A stretch of 10,384 bases of DNA from Actinomycetota bacterium (GTDB taxonomy: Bacteria; Actinomycetota; Actinomycetes; Mycobacteriales; Micromonosporaceae). The translations under genes were made by a program, and so were the position numbers. Under the pieces are notes generated by a model, which saw nothing but the letters and a program-made list of their open reading frames with translations, did not search any database and was not told the DNA's origin. Below, in pieces: positions 5,515 to 10,384 of this stretch. The number at the start of each line of letters is the position of its first letter. Positions within the stretch are counted from its first letter, which is position 1. The stretch lies in assembly GCA_005885115.1 (NCBI GenBank), contig VAXX01000114.1:1-10384 (forward strand), in the 5' to 3' direction.

Positions 5515-7074
5515 ATGGCAACGACCCGACGATGGCAGCTACTTGCCGTGCTCGGGGCCGGTACGCTCGCGATGGGCAGTGCGGTCGCGTACGCGTCCAC
5601 GGCGGCGGCTACCCCGACCCTGCGCGCCACGTACGAAGTGCTGGAGGCCCGCGGGCACAGCCTCGACGTGCAGTACACGGTCAGCAACACCGGCAGCGTG
5701 TCGGTCACCGGCTGGACGGTCGAGATCGACCTGCCGGCCGGTACCACCGTGAAGTCGGTGAAGAACGTCATGCTCAGCAAGGGCGCCAACAACCACTACA
5801 GCTTCACCAACAAGCACAAGAACGAGACGATCAAACCGGGCTTCTCGACCTGGTTCGATGTCTTCGTCGACGGTCCGGGCCGCCCGCTCAACTGCCTGGT
5901 CAACCGGGCACCGTGTACGGGCGTCGCGCCCTCGCCGTCACCGAGCAGATCCCCCTCGACCTCGCCGAGCCCGACGAAGTCGCCGAGCCCGGGCCCGAGC
6001 CCGACGAAGTCCCCGAGCCCGGGCCCGAGCCCGACGAAGTCCCCGAGCCCGTCGACGTCCCCAAGTGGGTCGCCGAGCACATCCCCGAGCCCGTCCACCC
6101 CGCCGGGCGGGCGGACCATCAACGTGTCCACCTCGGCCCAGCTCAAGGTGGCGCTGGCCGGTGCCCTGCCGGGCGACACCATCCACCTGGCCGACGGCAG
6201 CTACACCGGCGCGTTCTTCGGGCTGGCCAGCGGTACGCCGACGGCGCCCATCACGCTCACCGGTTCGCACGCCGCGGTGCTGTCCAACTCGGGCGGCGCC
6301 TGCGACCCCAACATCCCGGCCGGTGCCCCGGTCAGCTACTGCGGGTACGGCTTCCACCTCAACCGGGCCAACTACTGGAAGCTGGTCGGCTTCTCGGTCA
6401 CGAGCGCCGCCAAGGGCATCGTGTTCGACGCGGCCAACCACAGCGTCGTCGACGGCGTCGACGTGTCCCGTAGCAACCTGGAGGGCATCCACCTCCGTGC
6501 GGCCAGCTCCGACAACGTGGTGAAGAACTCGACCATCCACGACACCGGGGTCACCGACCCCGGCTTCGGCGAGGCGCTGTACTTCGGCTCCGCGCAGAGC
6601 AACTGGGACAAGTTCGGCGAGAACAACGGCACCGGGCCGGACCGCAGCGACCGCAACCAGTCGATCGCCAACAAGTTCGGGCCCAACGTCGGCGGCGAGC
6701 ACATCGACATCAAGGAGGGCACGGTCAACGGACTGGTGTCCGGCAACACCTTCACCGGTGGTACGTCCGGGCAGCACTTCGCCGACTCGTGGCTGGATGT
6801 CAAGGGCAGCAACTACACGATCATCAACAACGTCGGTACGTACGGCGGCACCGGTACGCTCGTCGACGGGTACCAGGTGCACCAGATCCTCGCCCCGTAC
6901 GGGTGCGGGAACGTCTGGCGCGGCAACAAGAGCGACCTCGGCGGCGTGGGCAACTACGCCATCAACGTCAGCGACCAGTCCAAGTGCTCCGGCAACCTGA
7001 ACGTCGTCTACAGCAGCAACACCGTCACCAACGCGAAGATCGGCCTGACCAACATCACGGTCACCGCCGGCTGA
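5515..7074 (+). CDS. Secreted CBM2-like plus right-handed parallel beta-helix protein (polysaccharide lyase-like)
   Basis: The protein is 519 residues from ATG 5515, with AGGAGG at 5505-5510; the open frame further upstream is not coding. A signal peptide covers about 1-32 (RRWQLLAVLGAGTLAM then ASTAAA). Residues 36-130 resemble a family 2 carbohydrate-binding module (DVQYTVSNTGSVSVTGWTVEIDLP, then PGFSTWFDVFVDG and a final CLVN). They lack the usual N-terminal disulfide Cys and some surface Trp. A Ser/Pro/Thr/Lys linker (about 139-199) follows. Residues 200-519 form a beta-helix with the opening GDTIHLADGSYTG and many N-rich turns. The segment EHIDIKEGT...SGNTF (395-414) resembles the catalytic Lys region of PL6 lyases, so Lys400 is a candidate catalytic residue. 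A partner Arg about 21 residues later is not evident. The substrate is unknown. The gene is divergent from the anti-sigma-like gene and ends at a strong hairpin. Confidence 0.88.
   Translation: MATTRRWQLLAVLGAGTLAMGSAVAYASTAAATPTLRATYEVLEARGHSLDVQYTVSNTGSVSVTGWTVEIDLPAGTTVKSVKNVMLSKGANNHYSFTNKHKNETIKPGFSTWFDVFVDGPGRPLNCLVNRAPCTGVAPSPSPSRSPSTSPSPTKSPSPGPSPTKSPSPGPSPTKSPSPSTSPSGSPSTSPSPSTPPGGRTINVSTSAQLKVALAGALPGDTIHLADGSYTGAFFGLASGTPTAPITLTGSHAAVLSNSGGACDPNIPAGAPVSYCGYGFHLNRANYWKLVGFSVTSAAKGIVFDAANHSVVDGVDVSRSNLEGIHLRAASSDNVVKNSTIHDTGVTDPGFGEALYFGSAQSNWDKFGENNGTGPDRSDRNQSIANKFGPNVGGEHIDIKEGTVNGLVSGNTFTGGTSGQHFADSWLDVKGSNYTIINNVGTYGGTGTLVDGYQVHQILAPYGCGNVWRGNKSDLGGVGNYAINVSDQSKCSGNLNVVYSSNTVTNAKIGLTNITVTAG
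5965..6054 (+). repeat. Three tandem 30-bp repeats encoding the PSPTKSPSPG linker
   Basis: Units at 5965-5994, 5995-6024 and 6025-6054 are nearly identical in DNA and encode P-S-P-T-K-S-P-S-P-G twice, then a variant ending in S. The unit length is a multiple of three, so gain or loss of copies keeps the frame. The linker separates the CBM2-like and beta-helix domains. Confidence 0.9.
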
Positions 7075-7083
7075 GCTTACGAA

Positions 7084-7122
7084 CACCGCGGCGCCGCACC
7101 ATTCCGGTGCGGCGCCGCGGTG
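7084..7122. terminator. Bidirectional hairpin terminator between beta-helix and GH2 genes
   Basis: A perfect 17-bp inverted repeat (7084-7100 with 7106-7122) has a 5-base loop. It starts 9 bp after the plus-strand stop and ends 5 bp before the minus-strand stop. GTGTTT follows on the plus strand. It is the longest perfect stem seen in the window. Confidence 0.9.
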
Positions 7123-7127
7123 GTGTT

Positions 7128-9794
7128 TCAGGGGATCGCGATCGACGCGGTCGGGACGTTGTAGCCGCGCACCCGAAGGTACGGTGCCTTGCCGCCCAGG
7201 TCCGACGTCTGGTACGTGGCCGTGATGGTGGTCGACTCACCCGGCCACAGCGAGACGTAGTTGTCGGTGTACGTCACCGGAACCACCTCGTTGCCACCGT
7301 TGCCCGCCGTGACCTCCGGCCGGACGAAGAACGCCAGGTTGGTCGTGCTCGTGTTGTGCAGCACGATCGAGACGGTCTGGTTGCCGCCGGACACCGTACG
7401 GCTGACCGAACTGGTCAGGCCCGCGTTGCTCGGCAGGCTGTTCAGCCCGGTCAGGTTGGCGTACGTGTGGACCGCCGTCATGTACCAGTTGCTCTTGTTC
7501 CCCAACGTGTCCGGGCTCGTCGAGTACCAGTACACGTTGTTGCTGACGACCGCGCCGGTGGAGTCCTTCAACTGCAACCGGAGCAGGTACGTCGTGGACA
7601 GTCCGGACACCGCCGGCAGGGTGAGCACCTGCGTCGAGGCGTTGGCCGTGGCGGCGACCGGAGCCGACGTGGTGTACGCCTGGCTCAGGTTCGGCAGGTT
7701 GTAGTACGTCGCCGTGGCGGTCAGCCCGGTCCGCGCGGCCAGCGTGGAGTTCACCACGAAGACGTTGCGGCCGAAGTAGTCGTACGCGATGTGTACCGGC
7801 TCGTCGGCCTTCTGCGCGCCGAAGAACCCGCCGCCGGGCTTGAGGAAGTAGTCGTACAGGTTCCAGTGCACCGAGGGCCACGAGTTGTTGAGCATCCAGA
7901 AGATGGTGCCGAACGACTGCGTGTACTCGTGGGCGTTCCACGCCTCGAAGAACGATCGGGTGTTCTCGTAGTTCATCAGCTCGGACTTGCGCGAGAAGTC
8001 CGCCGCGTCCGTCGCCGTACCGTAACGGTTGTTGATGCCGTCGCTGTAGACGGTGACGTTGTCGAAGACGCTGTGCGGGGCGCCGGCGTGGTAGTTGTAC
8101 GCCGCGCCGATCGGCCACTGGTCGGCCGGGGCGAGGAACTGCTGGACGCTCTCCAGCGGCGGCGGTGACTCGGTGCCCTCCTCGGCGGTGGTACCGAAGG
8201 CACTGCCGGCCTGGCTGGTGTCCCACCACAGGACCGGCGGCTCCCACTTGTACGGGCCGTCCATCTTCAGCCCGGCGTTGGCGTTGGACCAGGTGGCCAC
8301 GTTGTCCAGCGTCGGGTTCTGCCAGTGCAGCGTGGTCGCGATGTTCTTGTACGAGGTCAGTACCGAGGCCAGCGGCGGCTTGTCACTGCCGAAGGCCCAT
8401 ACGAACGGGCTGGCGTGGGCCCGCAGCGCCCGCATCTGGCTCTCCAGCGAGGCGTTGGCCACCGCGGTCTGCTCGGCGGTCCACTTCGTCTCGTTCTCCC
8501 AGGCGCTACAGCAGACGAAGCCGGGCATCAGGATGATGCCGGCCTGGTCGGCCATGTCGTACAGCTCCTCGTTGCCCAGGGTGCCCTCGAACCGGATCGC
8601 GTTGAGCCCCATGCTCTTGACGTAGTTGATGGTCGCCTGGTCGGTACGGGTGTCCATGCGCTGGAGCATGTCCCACACGTACCCGCCGCCGCGGAACAGG
8701 ATGTTCTGCCCGTTGACCTTGTAGCCGACGAACGAGGTCCCGTTGACGGTGGCCCGGTAGTCGGTGAACTGTCGGATGCCGAAGTTGATGGACTTCGTGT
8801 CCGAGGTGGCCCCGCCGGCCGACGCGGAAACCGAGAGCTGGTACAGGTTCGGCGTGCCGAACTGGTACGGCCACCACAGCGCCGGGTTGGTGACGTGCAA
8901 CTGGGGGTACGCCACCGGATCGAAGGCGATCTCCCGTCGCTCGTTGGCGCTCAGCGTCACGGTCTGGCTGACCGTGACCGAGGTGGTACCGGTACGGCTG
9001 ATCGTCCCGCTGACCGTCGCGGTCACCGGTGCGTTGGTCGCGTTGAGCGCGTCGACGTACAGGGTCAGGTTGGCGGAGCTGGTCGCCGGCAACGGAAGCA
9101 CCGTCTGGACGTACGGGTCGCGCAGCGCCACCGGACCGGTGGTCTCCAGCAGCGTCTTGCCCCAGATGCCGGCGTTCATGTCCGGCGCCTCAGGGTTCCA
9201 GTCGACCGTGCAGAAGGACAGGTCGTTGCAACTGTGCGCGGGCGGGGTCACCAGGATCGCCAGCGCGTTGACCGCACCCGGCTTGATGGCCGCTGTCGCG
9301 TTGTACTCGTGCACGGCCATGGTACCGACCGCGTTGGCGTCCAACTCGACGCCGTTGAGCCAGACCTGAGCCCGGTAGCTCAGTCCCTTGAACCGCAGCC
9401 AGTACACCTGACCCGGCGCGGTGGCCGCGGCGGTGAACTGCCCGCGGAACCACCAGTTCTGGGTGGTCAGGTCCGGTACCGACTGGAGGTTCGTACCGAA
9501 GAAGATGTTCTGGTAGACGTTGTCGGCCACCAGCCCGGCCAGCACGGTCGAGGGCAGGGTGACCGGGTTCCAGCCGGTGGTGCTGTAGCCGACCTGGGAG
9601 ATGGTCCCGCCGGTGTCGGCGAGCCCGGTGGCGGTGTGCAGCGCCCACCCGGAGGTCAGTTCGGTCGAGCTTATGGTGGCGGCCTGCGCCTCACCGGAGG
9701 CGACCACGCCGATCGCGGCCGCCACCCCCAGGGCCAGCCCGACGACGGCGGTCCGCCGCCAGCGGGTCAGCGGGGACCTGATATGTAAGGACAT
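7128..9794 (-). CDS. csxA: Secreted GH2 exo-beta-D-glucosaminidase (CsxA-like)
   Basis: The protein is 888 residues from ATG 9794, preceded by GGAAAGGAA. It has a signal peptide of about 39 residues (RWRRTAVVGLALGVAAAIGVV, cleavage near AQA). It aligns by eye with Amycolatopsis CsxA, which removes GlcN from the non-reducing end of chitosan with retention. Domain order is GH2 sugar-binding (about 45-225), Ig-like (about 226-345), TIM barrel (about 346-660), then two C-terminal beta domains. FGSDKPP gives Asp471 (acid/base, equivalent to CsxA Asp469). TTAEEGTES gives Glu538 (nucleophile, equivalent to Glu541; Glu539 is the alternative). Other matches include GLKMDGPY, YENTRSFFE, IFWMLNNSWPSVHWNLYDYF, PAVSGLSTTYL and SLWPGE. 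The C-terminal CBM35 of CsxA is absent. A related GH2 activity (beta-mannosidase) is the main alternative, but the chitosanase nearby favours chitosan. The gene follows 9824-10384 by 29 bp. Confidence 0.93.
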   Translation of the reverse strand: MSLHIRSPLTRWRRTAVVGLALGVAAAIGVVASGEAQAATISSTELTSGWALHTATGLADTGGTISQVGYSTTGWNPVTLPSTVLAGLVADNVYQNIFFGTNLQSVPDLTTQNWWFRGQFTAAATAPGQVYWLRFKGLSYRAQVWLNGVELDANAVGTMAVHEYNATAAIKPGAVNALAILVTPPAHSCNDLSFCTVDWNPEAPDMNAGIWGKTLLETTGPVALRDPYVQTVLPLPATSSANLTLYVDALNATNAPVTATVSGTISRTGTTSVTVSQTVTLSANERREIAFDPVAYPQLHVTNPALWWPYQFGTPNLYQLSVSASAGGATSDTKSINFGIRQFTDYRATVNGTSFVGYKVNGQNILFRGGGYVWDMLQRMDTRTDQATINYVKSMGLNAIRFEGTLGNEELYDMADQAGIILMPGFVCCSAWENETKWTAEQTAVANASLESQMRALRAHASPFVWAFGSDKPPLASVLTSYKNIATTLHWQNPTLDNVATWSNANAGLKMDGPYKWEPPVLWWDTSQAGSAFGTTAEEGTESPPPLESVQQFLAPADQWPIGAAYNYHAGAPHSVFDNVTVYSDGINNRYGTATDAADFSRKSELMNYENTRSFFEAWNAHEYTQSFGTIFWMLNNSWPSVHWNLYDYFLKPGGGFFGAQKADEPVHIAYDYFGRNVFVVNSTLAARTGLTATATYYNLPNLSQAYTTSAPVAATANASTQVLTLPAVSGLSTTYLLRLQLKDSTGAVVSNNVYWYSTSPDTLGNKSNWYMTAVHTYANLTGLNSLPSNAGLTSSVSRTVSGGNQTVSIVLHNTSTTNLAFFVRPEVTAGNGGNEVVPVTYTDNYVSLWPGESTTITATYQTSDLGGKAPYLRVRGYNVPTASIAIP
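9786..9788 (-). promoter_or_regulatory. TTA leucine codon at position 3 of the GH2 gene
   Basis: The GH2 reading frame begins ATG TCC TTA CAT. By eye this is the only in-frame TTA among the annotated genes. In Streptomyces such codons need the bldA tRNA, which delays translation until development; whether that holds here depends on the host's bldA biology. Confidence 0.75.
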
Positions 9795-9823
9795 TGCGGT
9801 GTTCCTTTCCTGTGGCCACCCCG

Positions 9824-10384
9824 TCAGCTCTGCCGCAGTGCGGGCATCGGGAGCGGGACGTTGTACGCGGTCGCCCCGGCCCCGACGCCACCCTCGCAGG
9901 TGTTCGGGGGCGTGGTGGTGACTCCGCGGGTGGACGGGCGTTCGGCCGCCCAGAACATGAAGCCGAGCAACCCCGGCGTCGTACCTGCCCCGGCCGGCGC
10001 GGCGGACTGCACCCACGAGCCGGTCGAGTTCTGCAGCGACGAGCCGAAGGTGGTGCACTCGGGGCGCACCTTGCTGCCCTCGGCGATGTAGAGGCTGCCG
10101 GTGAACTTCGCCGGCGCCAGCGGCGGGATCGGCGGGGCGTAGGTGGGCTTGCCGGTCAGGTGCTCCTGCCAGTTGGACTCGGCGTCGGTGGCGCTGCTCG
10201 GCTGGCGCGAGGGCACCATCGCGTTGGCGTAGTCGAGCACCGGCCGGTCGGTACGCAGCCAGTCGGTGGTCGCCTTGCGGTCCAGGTCGATCAACCAGCG
10301 GTCCCCGGCGGCCACGTCGATGGTCAGCCGCGCGGCCGGCTTGGCGCCGGTCGCGTCGTAGGGCAGTTGCGACCGGTACGCGTC
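9824..10384 (-). CDS. Unidentified protein upstream of GH2 gene, N-terminus cut by window edge
   Basis: The frame is open from the right edge to TGA at 9824-9826, giving 186 visible C-terminal residues. An internal GTG at 10315 is not the true start, because the frame and codon bias continue upstream to the edge. Visible parts include LTIDVAAGDRWLIDLDRKA, TDRPVLDYANAMVPSRQP, NWQEHLTGKP, FTGSLYIAEGSKVRPECTTFGSS, TTPGLLGFMFWAAERP and a Cys-containing end (NTCEGG) closing with PLPMPALRQS. Two cysteines and the neighbourhood suggest an extracytoplasmic protein. GLLGFMFWAAE could be a late barrel or sheet strand, but I do not recognise the family and assign no function. It ends 29 bp before the GH2 start with no terminator between, so the two are likely one operon and this protein may act in the same saccharide pathway. 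Confidence 0.8.
   Translation of the reverse strand, partial: DAYRSQLPYDATGAKPAARLTIDVAAGDRWLIDLDRKATTDWLRTDRPVLDYANAMVPSRQPSSATDAESNWQEHLTGKPTYAPPIPPLAPAKFTGSLYIAEGSKVRPECTTFGSSLQNSTGSWVQSAAPAGAGTTPGLLGFMFWAAERPSTRGVTTTPPNTCEGGVGAGATAYNVPLPMPALRQS

Noticed and set aside
5965..6054. Tandem 30-bp units as a possible CRISPR array
   Set aside because: The units are contiguous without spacers and encode an in-frame Pro/Ser linker.
8325..9788. 487-codon plus-strand frame opposite the GH2 gene
   Set aside because: It is antisense to a clear GH2 enzyme and rich in Arg/Val/Gly with no domain signature.
9795..10058. Upstream extension of the GH2 frame
   Set aside because: It overlaps the neighbouring gene in another frame and would hide the signal peptide. 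A ribosome site precedes ATG 9794.

Overview
The window is very GC-rich. It has strong G/C third-position bias, purine-rich GGAGG-type ribosome sites, long U-poor GC hairpins as terminators, and Pro/Ser/Thr-rich linkers in secreted proteins. All of this points to an actinomycete. The gene families and an unusual abundance of the tetranucleotide GTAC suggest a Micromonosporaceae-like soil organism, but this is an inference; no marker gene fixes the genus. No RNA genes, insertion sequences, prophage or CRISPR arrays were seen, and no gene-free stretch exceeds 300 bases.

Layout, left to right. (1) 1-639 (-): a zinc-ribbon, single-span membrane protein cut by the left edge. It is divergent from (2) 730-1197 (+), a YidD-family membrane-insertion factor with a cysteine-rich N-terminal extension, and (3) 1249-1797 (+), a small multi-span membrane protein of the DUF6529 type with four histidines placed like heme ligands. 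A bidirectional hairpin terminator (1810-1848) separates these from a minus-strand run. (4) 1852-3327 (-) is a secreted Asp-box/BNR propeller. (5) 3456-4424 (-) is a GH46 endo-chitosanase that appears membrane-tethered. (6) 4552-5313 (-) is an orphan anti-sigma-like single-span membrane protein. A roughly 200-bp divergent regulatory region (5314-5514) holds a long inverted repeat and a leader hairpin. It precedes (7) 5515-7074 (+), a secreted protein with a CBM2-like domain, a Ser/Pro linker and a right-handed beta-helix. A second bidirectional terminator (7084-7122) separates this from (8) 7128-9794 (-), a secreted GH2 exo-beta-D-glucosaminidase (CsxA-like) with a TTA codon at position 3. Directly upstream, and probably in the same operon, is (9) 9824-10384 (-), an unidentified protein cut by the right edge.

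How the genes fit together. From about 1.85 kb to the right edge the window is mostly extracytoplasmic carbohydrate-active proteins. The endo-acting GH46 chitosanase and exo-acting GH2 glucosaminidase together can take chitosan down to glucosamine. The beta-helix protein and the BNR propeller probably act on or bind other polysaccharides, with unknown substrates. The anti-sigma-like protein shares a divergent control region with the beta-helix gene and may link cell-surface sensing to its expression; this is a hypothesis. No transporter or cytoplasmic amino-sugar catabolic gene lies in the window.
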